Shown piece after piece: positions 20,638-29,219 of a DNA stretch of 64,000 nt. A model generated the notes under the pieces. That model did no database searches. It was not told the origin of the DNA and was given only the letters and a program-made list of their open reading frames with translations. Each line of letters opens with the position of its first letter. Position 1 is the stretch's first letter. The stretch comes from Oxalobacter paraformigenes (GTDB lineage: Bacteria > Pseudomonadota > Gammaproteobacteria > Burkholderiales > Burkholderiaceae_D). The stretch spans positions 79,528-143,527 of the forward strand of contig NZ_KI392030.1 in the NCBI RefSeq assembly GCF_000158475.2, in the 5' to 3' direction. Made by a program: the position numbers and the translations under genes.

Positions 20638-21633
20638 ATGAACAGGCCAAAAGTTGTTTTGACTCACTGGGTTCATCCCGAGATCGTTGAACTTCTTCGG
20701 GAAAAAGCCGATGTTGTCGTTAATCCGGACAGGAAAACGCTTCCACGGGAAGTGTTGCTGAAAAGGGCGAAAGAGGCCGATGCATTGATGGCGTTCATGC
20801 CGGATTGTATTGATGAAGCGTTCCTGAAAGCCTGCCCGAAACTGAAAGTCATCGGCGCTGCCTTGAAGGGGTACGATAATTTCGATGTGAATGCCTGTAC
20901 CCGGCAGGGGGTATGGCTGACGATCGCTCCCGATTTGCTGACGATTCCGACTGCGGAATTGACGGTGGGACTGGTTCTGGCGGTGACGCGGAATATGCTG
21001 GCAGGCGATAATCACGTTCGTAGCGGGCAATTCAGGGGATGGCGACCGGAGCTTTACGGGCTGGGACTTTACCGGCGTACAGCCGGTATTGTCGGTATGG
21101 GAGCCGTTGGTAAAGCGGTGGCGGAACGTTTGAGGGCTTTTGGCATGAACCTGCTTTATGCCGATCAGGCCTTTTTGCCAGTTGAGGAGGAAGAAAGGCT
21201 GGGCCTGACAAGAACCACTTTCAGCCAGTTGCTGAATTCAAGCGATATCGTCATTCCATTGTTGCCGCTGACGGATCAGACATATCACTTGTTTGACAGG
21301 AAGACGCTGGCTGAAATGAAACGGGGAAGCTATCTGGTCAATGCCTGCCGGGGTTCGGTAGTGGACGAACTCGCCGTTGTCGACGCGCTGGAGAAAGGCC
21401 ATCTTGCCGGCTACGGCGCCGATGTTTTTGAAATGGAAGACTGGATTCGTCCCGATCGTCCACGTTCGATTCCGACAGCATTGCTAAATAACACGGCGCA
21501 GACTTTTTTCACCCCTCATCTCGGCTCGGCCGTGGACGATATCAGAACGGAAATCGAACGCTATTGCGCGATGAGTATTCTTCAGGCGCTGGCTGGCGAA
21601 ATACCGGACGGAAAGGTAAACGATATCCGTTGA
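20638..21633 (+). CDS. ptxD: NAD-dependent phosphite dehydrogenase
   Basis: PtxD oxidises phosphite to phosphate with NAD. The 331-residue protein closely resembles Pseudomonas stutzeri PtxD as I remember it: [27 protein letters not shown] with active-site Lys77, and [16 protein letters not shown]. It also has [10 protein letters not shown] with Arg238, [16 protein letters not shown] and TPHLGSAV with His294. These features set PtxD apart from ordinary 2-hydroxyacid dehydrogenases. The Rossmann motif GMGAVG is at 153-158. The cofactor-selecting positions are Asp176-Gln177 where characterised PtxD has Glu-Ala. Last gene of the operon. Confidence 0.9.
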   Translation: MNRPKVVLTHWVHPEIVELLREKADVVVNPDRKTLPREVLLKRAKEADALMAFMPDCIDEAFLKACPKLKVIGAALKGYDNFDVNACTRQGVWLTIAPDLLTIPTAELTVGLVLAVTRNMLAGDNHVRSGQFRGWRPELYGLGLYRRTAGIVGMGAVGKAVAERLRAFGMNLLYADQAFLPVEEEERLGLTRTTFSQLLNSSDIVIPLLPLTDQTYHLFDRKTLAEMKRGSYLVNACRGSVVDELAVVDALEKGHLAGYGADVFEMEDWIRPDRPRSIPTALLNNTAQTFFTPHLGSAVDDIRTEIERYCAMSILQALAGEIPDGKVNDIR

Positions 21634-21652
21634 ATGCGCTTCTTTTCCACTG

Positions 21653-21679
21653 AAAAGGACAGTATCCACTGTCCTTTTT
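21653..21679. terminator. Terminator of the ptx operon
   Basis: AAAAGGACAGT (21653-21663), loop ATCC and ACTGTCCTTTTT (21668-21679). The A and T runs on both sides would let it serve the convergent gene that ends at 21685 as well. Confidence 0.88.
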
Positions 21680-21684
21680 GCCGG

Positions 21685-22350
21685 TCAGTGCAAAGGTGAG
21701 GAATTCCGGTTTTTTTCCCGTTCTTCTTCAAAGTGCGCGTAAATCAAGGGGAGATTGGAAATCATTTTGGTAACCAGTTCTTCTCTTTCCTCCGCAGGGA
21801 TTGGCTGGCAACCGGACACTTCGGGAATGTATTCGGAATAAAGCGTCAGTATCGGGGTCAGCGGGCCTTCCTGTTTGCTGGCCTCGACCATTTCCTTCCA
21901 GCTGTCGCGGCGCATATCCATGCCCAAAATGAAGCCATACGCCCACTCATTGGCTCCGCATTTTCCGTCGGGATCGGCATAGAGGAAGGGATAATATTCG
22001 TCGCCGCGTTTCAGAACGGAATCGATATGTTCCCAGTGCTGGGCAAGCGCGCCCATGACCATATCGGATTCTTGCTGGCTCTTGAATTCCGGCATTTTCC
22101 CGCCGAAAATGCGGGGGAGATATTCTTCCGGACTGACAGGAACAGGGCTGGTAATCAAGGCGCATAAAAAACCGTCCAGCACTTCCATGTGCATGGCGTT
22201 CTGGGCAGCGTGGGAATCGAGATAATATTCCAGCGCGTCAAGTTGCTGGTTGGACAGCTTGGGCGACGTTTCCTTGTGATTCAGAAAATCGTCAAGTGCG
22301 CTGAGCATGGAAGCATTTTCTTTTTCTTTGTCGGGATTTTGATTGGACAT
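21685..22350 (-). CDS. YecA/UPF0149-family protein
   Basis: The 221-residue product contains LSALDDFL, LEYYLDSH, MHMEVLDGFLCALITSPVPVSPEEYLPRIFGG and WAYGFILGMDMR, which match the YecA/YgfB (UPF0149) fold. It lacks the SEC-C zinc tail found in E. coli YecA. The family's molecular role is unclear. The start at MSNQNP (22350) is preferred to one four codons upstream. It converges with the phosphite operon across a shared terminator. Confidence 0.8.
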   Translation of the reverse strand: MSNQNPDKEKENASMLSALDDFLNHKETSPKLSNQQLDALEYYLDSHAAQNAMHMEVLDGFLCALITSPVPVSPEEYLPRIFGGKMPEFKSQQESDMVMGALAQHWEHIDSVLKRGDEYYPFLYADPDGKCGANEWAYGFILGMDMRRDSWKEMVEASKQEGPLTPILTLYSEYIPEVSGCQPIPAEEREELVTKMISNLPLIYAHFEEEREKNRNSSPLH

Positions 22351-22572
22351 AAGCGGACGCAAAGGTGAAGTTAAAAGAAGGCACGACGTTTACAGCTAGT
22401 ATAACAATAGTTTTTCGACCCTTGTGCAAATGGCGCGACTTTATTGAATTAAATAAACGCTCTCTGCTGAAGATCAAGCGAGATTCGGCCGTTGCTTTTA
22501 TGATTCCTGAATGAAACGCTGTTTGTTTGAAGGATATTTTGAATCGACTTGCTTGGAAATCAGGGAGGAAAT

Positions 22573-23001
22573 ATGAATCGTACAGGAATGGCTGTCTGGT
22601 CGGGGGGATTGAAAGACGGAAAAGGCTGGCTTTCTACAGAAAGCAAAACCTTGTCCGAAACGCCCTATTCGTTTTCGGCACGTTTCAAGGATGGCAGTGG
22701 AACCAACCCGGAAGAATTGATTGCGGCTGCACATGCCGGCTGTTTCACCATGGACTTGTCTGGACGGCTGGGCGCCGTGGGCATGAAGCCGGAAGAAATC
22801 CGGACGACATCGACGTTGACAATGGAAAAAACCGATAAAGGGTTTTCAATCACCAAAATTCATCTTGATGTCCTTGCCCGGATACAGGGAGGCGATGCCG
22901 ATGCCTTTCAGACAGCCGTAAAACAGGCAAAAGAAGGCTGCCCCGTTTCCAGACTGCTCAATGCGGAAATCTCGGTGACAGCCCAACTGAATGAAAAGTG
23001 A
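22573..23001 (+). CDS. osmC: OsmC-family peroxide reductase
   Basis: The 142-residue protein carries both conserved cysteines of OsmC: one in AAAHAGCFTMDLS and one in EGCPVSRLL. These form the thiol centre that reduces organic hydroperoxides. The N-terminal GTNPEELIAAAHA stretch is typical of the OsmC rather than Ohr branch. The ATG at 22573 is preceded by GGAGGAAAT, which decides the start over an in-frame ATG 24 bases upstream. Confidence 0.9.
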   Translation: MNRTGMAVWSGGLKDGKGWLSTESKTLSETPYSFSARFKDGSGTNPEELIAAAHAGCFTMDLSGRLGAVGMKPEEIRTTSTLTMEKTDKGFSITKIHLDVLARIQGGDADAFQTAVKQAKEGCPVSRLLNAEISVTAQLNEK

Positions 23002-23045
23002 CGGCAAGAAACGGACGGTCTGGCGACAGCCGTCCGTCTGGCCGC

Positions 23046-23579
23046 TCATTTGCCGGGGACAACATAACGGGAAGGCGGCGGTGTCGTTACGTTGGGCGGC
23101 GGTCCGTAAGGGTTTGTTTGAGATGTGTTTCCGGTGTTTTCCCCCTGGGAATAACTGGTCGTAACCGGAATGAGGTTGCCTTTGGCATACATGCATTGCT
23201 GATAGGCGTTGTCATAGCGGACTTGTGCTTCGTAGCCGCTTGTGTTGCCGGAGCCTGCGCCCGTCAATCCGCCAAATAGCAGGCCGATCCCGGCGCCGAC
23301 AGCCGCACCGTGGCCTCCGTCTATCAGAGCGCCCGATGCGGCGCCCAGCGCGGTTCCCAAAGCGGCGGTTTTAACGCCGCTGCTGGTGGCCACTTCACTG
23401 GAATTGGTGCCTGTTTGCGAAGAAGCGTATTGGCGGCAGAAAAACTCGTCTGCCTGGAATTGTTCCATTGTTTTTCCTTTTCCCGGCAGAACCATCACAT
23501 TGGGCCCTGACGGCATGGACGAACAGGCAACCAGCGCAAGAGGCATCAAAAGCAGGAAATATTTGGAATTGAAAGACAT
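23046..23579 (-). CDS. Glycine-zipper lipoprotein
   Basis: The 177-residue product has a lipoprotein signal peptide ending in the lipobox LVAC followed by SSMPSG, so it should be lipidated and sorted to the outer membrane. The middle holds a glycine zipper (ALGTALGAASGALIDGGHGA, then AVGAGIGLLFGGLTGAG), the kind that inserts into or spans membranes. The tail is rich in Asn, Pro and Thr. Exact role unknown. Start at MSFNSK is preferred over one four codons earlier. Confidence 0.75.
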   Translation of the reverse strand: MSFNSKYFLLLMPLALVACSSMPSGPNVMVLPGKGKTMEQFQADEFFCRQYASSQTGTNSSEVATSSGVKTAALGTALGAASGALIDGGHGAAVGAGIGLLFGGLTGAGSGNTSGYEAQVRYDNAYQQCMYAKGNLIPVTTSYSQGENTGNTSQTNPYGPPPNVTTPPPSRYVVPGK

Positions 23580-23617
23580 GTTTTGCTCCATTCAGGTTGC
23601 TGAAACGATATGGACGG

Positions 23618-24022
23618 CTACTGTTGGGTTCCTTGAGGGAAAGGGATCACCTTTTGCCAGCTTGCGTTACATTTCAGCACGTAGGGGTAATATCCTTTCG
23701 GATCGGAACAGTAATACCAGTAACGTTTTGCATCATCGCCATCGTTCTTTTCAATGTAACGGGCAGGAGTAGAAGGCTGGATGACGATGGTTTGGGAAGG
23801 ATAAGGGTAATAAGGCGCGTACGGGTAAAAAGGATAATAGGGCGAATAAAAAGAAGACCCCCAAAAAGGCGAACCCCAAAAAGGTGAGCCTCCCAGAGGA
23901 GCGCCGAACATGATCCCGACAGATGTGCGCGAATGCCGGTGATGATGCCTGTCCGCAAAAGCGCTTTCGCTGATGAGAGAGGAGAAACAGGCGAAAAGCA
24001 AGAGTATTATGGGACGTTTCAT
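23618..24022 (-). CDS. Secreted Tyr/Pro-rich protein of unknown function
   Basis: The 134-residue product has a signal peptide (MKRPIILLLFACFSSLISES, ending AFA before DRHHHRH). A His-rich stretch follows, then a repeat of Gly-Ser-Pro-Phe-Trp and a run of Tyr-Pro pairs. The C-terminus reads YWYYCSDPKGYYPYVLKC and SWQKV, a pattern I recall in small betaproteobacterial exported proteins. The two Cys probably pair. It lies 26 bases after the lipoprotein stop on the same strand, with its own start upstream, so the two may form an envelope operon. Confidence 0.7.
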   Translation of the reverse strand: MKRPIILLLFACFSSLISESAFADRHHHRHSRTSVGIMFGAPLGGSPFWGSPFWGSSFYSPYYPFYPYAPYYPYPSQTIVIQPSTPARYIEKNDGDDAKRYWYYCSDPKGYYPYVLKCNASWQKVIPFPQGTQQ

Positions 24023-25599
24023 GATAAAGCCTCTAGTCCATATACAAGAAAGACCCGGTCATCCGCTAAAAGGGAACCGATTCGATTTGATTATCCACTT
24101 TTTGCCAGTCGGGCAAGTGACTTGAAAGACTTTGTAACAAAATGAGAAAAGAACTTTGAGCTCCATTAATGATCGACCGATTCTTTTATCTCTCTTCCCG
24201 GTTCATTGAAGTACCGCTAGTGGAAAAAGTTCTGCCGGGTAACCCATGCCGGTTTATCCTGAAGGCAGCCGTCCTTTTGCCGTCGGTTCTCCTTAGGCGG
24301 TATTCCGTCGTTTGCGTGCGTGCCGGTTATTCTTTGCCGTGCCAGGGACTTGCCTGCGGGATCGACCAATCCGGATCGCTTTCATTTTTGTCCGCCGGGC
24401 CAATCAGAATGGCTAAGAGCGTGATGAAAGCGGCCTGTCCACTTTTTTCATTTGTCCGGCCGCCAAAAGGCCTGTAGCTGTGGGGTATTGGTGCGGTTTA
24501 TCTCCGTTTTTGAATAACGGATTTAACGGCCCAGTGTCGGTTGGATGGTGTTGCCTGCCGGTTTCTTCCTGTATTTTTCCTGAGAGTGCCTGTGCTTCGC
24601 TGTCCTTGTCGCGCCGGCCGGTCTGTGTCGCTGACCGAAGCATACAATACGCACCCCGGTGATGCTGGCAAGTGGTGTTTTATCCTGATCCATGAATCGG
24701 AAGAAACGATACGAGAGTTTTTTCTTTGGCCGTGCCGGGAATGGTAAATGGTACGGATTGCGCAAGACCGGTTTCCCGGGAAAGTGGGAACGGTTTTCAG
24801 AAGTGGGCTGCACAACGGGCGGAAAGATCGTCACTAATTGCGTTGCCGGTTACAGGCTCGGATGGCTGGCCGGCAGGGATACAAAACTATCGTCAGGAGT
24901 TTACGGGCCATCTTCCCGAATCCGGTACGATGAGTGTCACACGGGATGTTTCCGGAATAAACCGTGCGCCGGGATTGCCGGTTTTTTTGCCACGGTCTCA
25001 CACTTGCCAATTGCCGGGCAGTTTGGTCACGGGCGAGGAACGTCAGGAAACCGGGATGAAAAAAAGTCTGCTTGCCAAAAATGGGCGCTTTTCGGAAATT
25101 CAGGTTCTCCGGTTTTTGCGAAACATCCGGAATTTTTCCCAGGCTGATGCTGATTCTGCCGGTAGAAAAACGTCGTTTGCCAATTCGTGGGGTTGGCGGC
25201 CTGAAGGACCGGTATTTTTCCTTATCTGCCGCCCGGCTTCCGGACATCTGCCGCCCGACTTCCGGACGTTTGTGCCGGTTTATTCGCGATCGGAAAGCTG
25301 AAACGGGTAAAAGGATGTTATGCCGGGTTCCGCAGGCGGGGCGGGAGTCGCCTTATTGCCTTGCACGCCTTTTAAAGCTTGCCGAAGCCGCTTGCGCTGG
25401 AGCGGATTCGGCTCATGTGGATTGCCGTGACTTTTCCCGCTTTTCTGCAGGTAGCGCAGTAAAATCGCGGTTTCGTGGGTTCCCGAAAACCCACTTCCTG
25501 ATCTTGCGGGAAAGTCTCGCAAGGAAACCGCTGACGGTTTACAGCTCTTGGGACGGTCATCAACCCTCTGCGGACAGAATTGACCTTTTCCGGTACGGT
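24023..25599. other. Long region without a recognisable gene
   Basis: About 1.58 kb in which several frames overlap but none shows a family motif, steady codon usage or a convincing ribosome site. The sequence is dense in short words such as CCGG, GCCGG and CCGGTTT. It has one local tandem pair near 25240-25280 (CTTCCGGAC followed by TGCCG, twice). A hairpin GTGGGTT/AACCCAC lies near 25475-25495. It could be decayed coding sequence or a repeat-rich spacer. Confidence 0.55.
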
Positions 25600-25782
25600 T
25601 CAGTCGCTCCACAGTTTGCCTGCCGTGGCCCAGTTTTCTTTTTTGACGTCATGTATGATGATATCGACAGCGCCCGGGTCGCATTTCAGGGTCTTGCATG
25701 TCGCTTCGGTAACGGCTTTGGCCAGTTCGCGTTTTTGTTCGACCGTACGGCCTTCGAAAATCTGGATATTGATTGTTGGCAT
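25600..25782 (-). CDS. 4-oxalocrotonate tautomerase-family protein
   Basis: A 60-residue protein starting MPTINIQIFEGRTVEQKREL. Removal of Met exposes Pro1, the catalytic base of the tautomerase superfamily; a conserved Arg is at position 12. The continuation VTEATCKTLKCDPGAVDIII matches the 4-OT subgroup in size and pattern. The substrate is unknown, as many small 4-OT homologues lack an assigned pathway. No aromatic catabolic genes are near. Confidence 0.88.
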   Translation of the reverse strand: MPTINIQIFEGRTVEQKRELAKAVTEATCKTLKCDPGAVDIIIHDVKKENWATAGKLWSD

Positions 25783-26086
25783 GATGTTTCCTTGCGGGTT
25801 AAATGAATAATCGGAAATGGTTTCGCCAGATTATACGATGGCGCTTTGAAGTAAGCCACTTTTGGAGGGATATGAAAATCAAGGAGTTAAGGAAACCGTT
25901 ATATTTGCTTGCCTTGCCGAAACACGACGGTTCTTGTAAAATCCTTTGCTATTTTTACCGTGTTTGTTAACAATGCCTTTCCGTATTTTTCGTTACGGAA
26001 CAGGCGCGTCGCATGGATCGCCGATATTTTCAGAACCATTTTCCCGATATTGCAGAGAAGTGCACTTTCTATTACTGGAGTAGGAC
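25783..26086. other. Leader region upstream of glyA
   Basis: Contains the promoter-like elements listed separately and a 32-codon frame at 25872-25970 with GGAGGG before its ATG. No riboswitch consensus was recognised. Otherwise nothing is visible. Confidence 0.5.
25914..25942 (+). promoter_or_regulatory. Putative sigma-70 promoter for glyA
   Basis: TTGCCG (25914-25919) and TAAAAT (25937-25942) are separated by 17 bases. The site lies about 145 bases upstream of glyA. Confidence 0.45.
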
Positions 26087-27334
26087 ATGTTTGCTAAAGA
26101 CCATACCCTCGCTCAGGTCGATCCGGAGTTGTGGGACGCTATTTTGCGTGAGAACACCCGTCAGGAAGACCACATTGAGCTGATCGCTTCCGAAAACTAT
26201 TGCTCGCCGGCGGTCATGCAGGCGCAGGGTTCTCAACTGACGAACAAATATGCGGAAGGTTATCCCGGCAGACGTTACTACGGCGGTTGCGAATATGTCG
26301 ATATCGCGGAACAGCTGGCGCTGGATCGTGTCAAACAGCTGTTCGGCGCGGAAGCCGCCAATGTGCAGCCGAATTCGGGTTCGCAGGCCAATCAGGCCAT
26401 TTTCCTTGCCATGCTGCAACCCGGCGATACGATCATGGGCATGTCTCTGGCGGAAGGAGGCCATCTGACGCACGGCATGGCCTTGAACATGTCGGGCAAG
26501 TGGTTTAACGTCGTTTCGTACGGCCTGAACGAAAAAGAGGAAATTGATTATGACGCCATGGAGCGGCTTGCGCACGAACACAAGCCAAAGCTGATCATCG
26601 CTGGCGCTTCAGCCTATTCCCTGCGCATTGATTTCGAACGTTTCGCAAAGGTTGCCAAAGATGTGGGCGCTTACTTCATGGTGGATATGGCGCATTATGC
26701 CGGCCTGATCGCCGCCGGGGTTTATCCGAATCCGGTTCCCCATGCCGATTTCGTCACGTCCACTACGCACAAATCCTTGCGCGGCCCGAGAGGCGGGTTC
26801 ATTTTGATGAAACAGGAATTCGAACGCAAGATCAATTCCGCCGTTTTCCCCGGCTTGCAGGGCGGTCCGCTGATGCATGTGATTGCCGCGAAAGCGGTCG
26901 CCTTCAGGGAAGCGCTTCAACCTGAATTCAAAACGTATCAGGAGCAGGTCGTCAAAAACGCCAGTGTCCTGTCCAAAACGCTTATCGAACGCGGTTTCCG
27001 GATCATTTCCGGCCGTACCGAATCCCACGTGATGCTGGTCGATCTGCAAAGCAAGAATATTACCGGCCGTCAGGCAGAAACGATCCTGAACAGCGGCCAT
27101 ATCACCTGCAACAAGAATGCCATTCCCAATGATCCGCAGACGCCGTTCGTCACTTCCGGTATCCGTCTTGGCAGTCCCGCCATGACGACGCGCGGTTTCA
27201 AGGACGCGGAATCCGCGCTGGTTGGCAATTTGCTGGCCGATGTGGTGGAAAATCCGGAAGATCCGGCAACCCTTGACAGGGTTCGTGCGGAAGTCCGGAA
27301 GCTGACTGCCGCTTTCCCGGTTTATCAGCGCTAG
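26087..27334 (+). CDS. glyA: Serine hydroxymethyltransferase
   Basis: GlyA interconverts serine and glycine with tetrahydrofolate, feeding one-carbon metabolism and therefore MetH. The 415-residue protein has the usual motifs: [46 protein letters not shown] and VDMAHYAGL. The PLP-binding lysine is in [24 protein letters not shown] precedes the start. A clear terminator follows. Confidence 0.98.
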   Translation: MFAKDHTLAQVDPELWDAILRENTRQEDHIELIASENYCSPAVMQAQGSQLTNKYAEGYPGRRYYGGCEYVDIAEQLALDRVKQLFGAEAANVQPNSGSQANQAIFLAMLQPGDTIMGMSLAEGGHLTHGMALNMSGKWFNVVSYGLNEKEEIDYDAMERLAHEHKPKLIIAGASAYSLRIDFERFAKVAKDVGAYFMVDMAHYAGLIAAGVYPNPVPHADFVTSTTHKSLRGPRGGFILMKQEFERKINSAVFPGLQGGPLMHVIAAKAVAFREALQPEFKTYQEQVVKNASVLSKTLIERGFRIISGRTESHVMLVDLQSKNITGRQAETILNSGHITCNKNAIPNDPQTPFVTSGIRLGSPAMTTRGFKDAESALVGNLLADVVENPEDPATLDRVRAEVRKLTAAFPVYQR

Positions 27335-27352
27335 GCTGTTTTTCATTCATTG

Positions 27353-27380
27353 AAGCCACCTGTTTACAGGTGGCTTTTTT
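27353..27380 (+). terminator. Terminator of glyA
   Basis: AAGCCACCTGT (27353-27363), a two-base loop and ACAGGTGGC (27366-27374), then a run of six T. Confidence 0.9.
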
Positions 27381-27409
27381 AATCGGGTAAAATGCGGTTT
27401 TCGGTTTGA

Positions 27410-28561
27410 ATGGATGCGGCTTTGCCGACAACAGGCATGAATGAATTAAAGGGTTCTCCGGATCGGGCTTCTTTGACAGAGCATGAATTTTTCATGAAAC
27501 GCGCATTGGAACTGGCAAGGAACTGTTCCGTTCTTGTCTCGCCCAATCCGAAAGTCGGGTGCGTGATCGTCAGAAATGGCCATATCCTTGGCGAAGGCTA
27601 TACCCGGCCGGCAGGAAAAAACCACGCTGAAATAGAAGCCTTGAACGAGGCGGTTTCCCGTGGTGAGGACTGCCGGGGAGCGACGGTGTATGTTACGCTG
27701 GAACCCTGTGCCCATTTCGGGCGGACGCCGCCCTGTGCCGATGCGCTTGTCAGGGCCGGCGTTTCCCGGGTCATTGCCGCGATGGAAGATCCCAACCCTC
27801 TGGTTGCCGGAAAAGGACTGGAAAAACTGAAAGCGGCCGGAATCCATGTCATCTGCGGCATTCTCGCCGATGAAGCCAGAGAGATGAATCGCGGTTTTCT
27901 GTCGCGTGTCGAGCGGGGGCGTCCATGGGTGAGGATGAAGGTGGCGGCCAGTCTGGATGGCAAAACAGCCCTTTCCAATGGCGAAAGCCAGTGGATCACA
28001 TCGGAAAAAGCGCGTGAAGACGGACATCGCTGGCGGATGCGGGCGGATGCGATCATGACGGGTATCGGAACGGTGATCCAGGACAATCCGCGGCTGAATG
28101 TCCGTTTGCCCGATGCCGTCAGGCAGCCGGTGCGTATTGTCGTGGACAGCCAGCTCAAAACGCCTCTGGACGCGCGGGTTCTGGAAGAGGGAAAAACATG
28201 GATTTTTTCTGCCAATGCCTCACCTTACAAAATCGGAGCCATGCAGGAAAAAGGCGTTCGGGTCTTTTCCACGATCAACAATACAGGACGCGTCGATCTG
28301 GCGGAAATGATGGAAACGCTGGCAAAACAGGAGATCAATGAAATTCATGTCGAGGCGGGAGCCACCTTGAACGGCGCCCTGATGCAGGAAAGTCTTGTGG
28401 ACGAAATGCTGATTTATCTGGCGCCCTGTTTTCTGGGAAGCGGCAAGAACATGCTCAGCTTAAACCACATTGACCGGCTTGCAGATAAAATCGCTCTCGA
28501 CTTCCATGAAATCGTACCAATCGGTGACGATATAAGAATAGTGGCCAGATTAACGGACTGA
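27410..28561 (+). CDS. ribD: Bifunctional riboflavin deaminase/reductase
   Basis: RibD converts the GTP-cyclohydrolase-II product in two steps on the way to riboflavin. The deaminase half has the zinc motif HAE (in GKNHAEIEAL) and PCAHFGRTPPCADAL. The reductase half follows from about residue 170 (VRMKVAASLDGKTALSNGES, DAIMTGIGTVIQDNPRLNVR). The 383-residue length is slightly long because of the N-terminus. The true start could be 27437, which like 27410 lacks a good ribosome site. ribE follows after 12 bases. Confidence 0.95.
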   Translation: MDAALPTTGMNELKGSPDRASLTEHEFFMKRALELARNCSVLVSPNPKVGCVIVRNGHILGEGYTRPAGKNHAEIEALNEAVSRGEDCRGATVYVTLEPCAHFGRTPPCADALVRAGVSRVIAAMEDPNPLVAGKGLEKLKAAGIHVICGILADEAREMNRGFLSRVERGRPWVRMKVAASLDGKTALSNGESQWITSEKAREDGHRWRMRADAIMTGIGTVIQDNPRLNVRLPDAVRQPVRIVVDSQLKTPLDARVLEEGKTWIFSANASPYKIGAMQEKGVRVFSTINNTGRVDLAEMMETLAKQEINEIHVEAGATLNGALMQESLVDEMLIYLAPCFLGSGKNMLSLNHIDRLADKIALDFHEIVPIGDDIRIVARLTD

Positions 28562-28573
28562 AGTGGGGAAAAG

Positions 28574-29197
28574 ATGTTTACAGGAATTGTCGAAGCGGTA
28601 GGAAAAATCATGTCTGTTACGCCTCAGGGCGCGGATGAAAATGCGGGCGTCCGTCTGGAAATTGATGCCGGTTCCCTTGCGATGGATAAAGTCGGAATCG
28701 GAGATTCGATTGCCATAAACGGGGCGTGCATGACGGTAGTTGAAAAAACGGACAGGAGTTTCAAAGTCGATGTATCGCGGGAAAGCCTGAACAAAACCGC
28801 CGGTCTGGACAGAACGGGAGAAGTCAACCTTGAAAAGGCGCTGGCTTTCGGTGATGCCCTGGGGGGGCACCTTGTCTCGGGCCATGTGGATGGTATCGGT
28901 ACAGTGCGTGAATTCACTCCGGTTGCCGAATCCCGGAAACTTGTGGTGGAAGCGCCGGCAGAACTGGGCAAATTCCTCGCTTACAAGGGTTCCGTTGCAG
29001 TCGATGGCGTATCCCTGACTGTCAACAAGGTGAATGATGTCGGGACCGGATGCCTTTTTTCGGTCAATCTGATTCCCCATACAGTCGATGTTACGGCGCT
29101 GAAAAATCTGTCCGTCGGGTCGAAAGTGAATCTGGAAATCGATCTGATTGCCCGTTATGTCGAACGCATGTTGTCAGATGGAAGACAGAACGCCTGA
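28574..29197 (+). CDS. ribE: Riboflavin synthase alpha chain
   Basis: This enzyme dismutates two lumazine molecules to riboflavin. The 207-residue protein shows the internal repeat of two beta-barrel modules. The first starts MFTGIVEAVGKI and has IGDSIAINGACMTV; the second has HLVSGHVDGIG and GSVAVDGVSLTVN. GTGGGGAAAAG precedes the ATG. It forms a two-gene operon with ribD. The symbol ribC is also in use for this gene. Confidence 0.96.
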   Translation: MFTGIVEAVGKIMSVTPQGADENAGVRLEIDAGSLAMDKVGIGDSIAINGACMTVVEKTDRSFKVDVSRESLNKTAGLDRTGEVNLEKALAFGDALGGHLVSGHVDGIGTVREFTPVAESRKLVVEAPAELGKFLAYKGSVAVDGVSLTVNKVNDVGTGCLFSVNLIPHTVDVTALKNLSVGSKVNLEIDLIARYVERMLSDGRQNA

Positions 29198-29219
29198 CCT
29201 TAAAAGAGGAAAACGGTTT

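Noticed and set aside
24726..25301. 191-codon plus-strand frame in the gene-poor region
   Set aside because: Overlaps other frames of similar length on both strands and shows no motif, ribosome site or steady codon usage.
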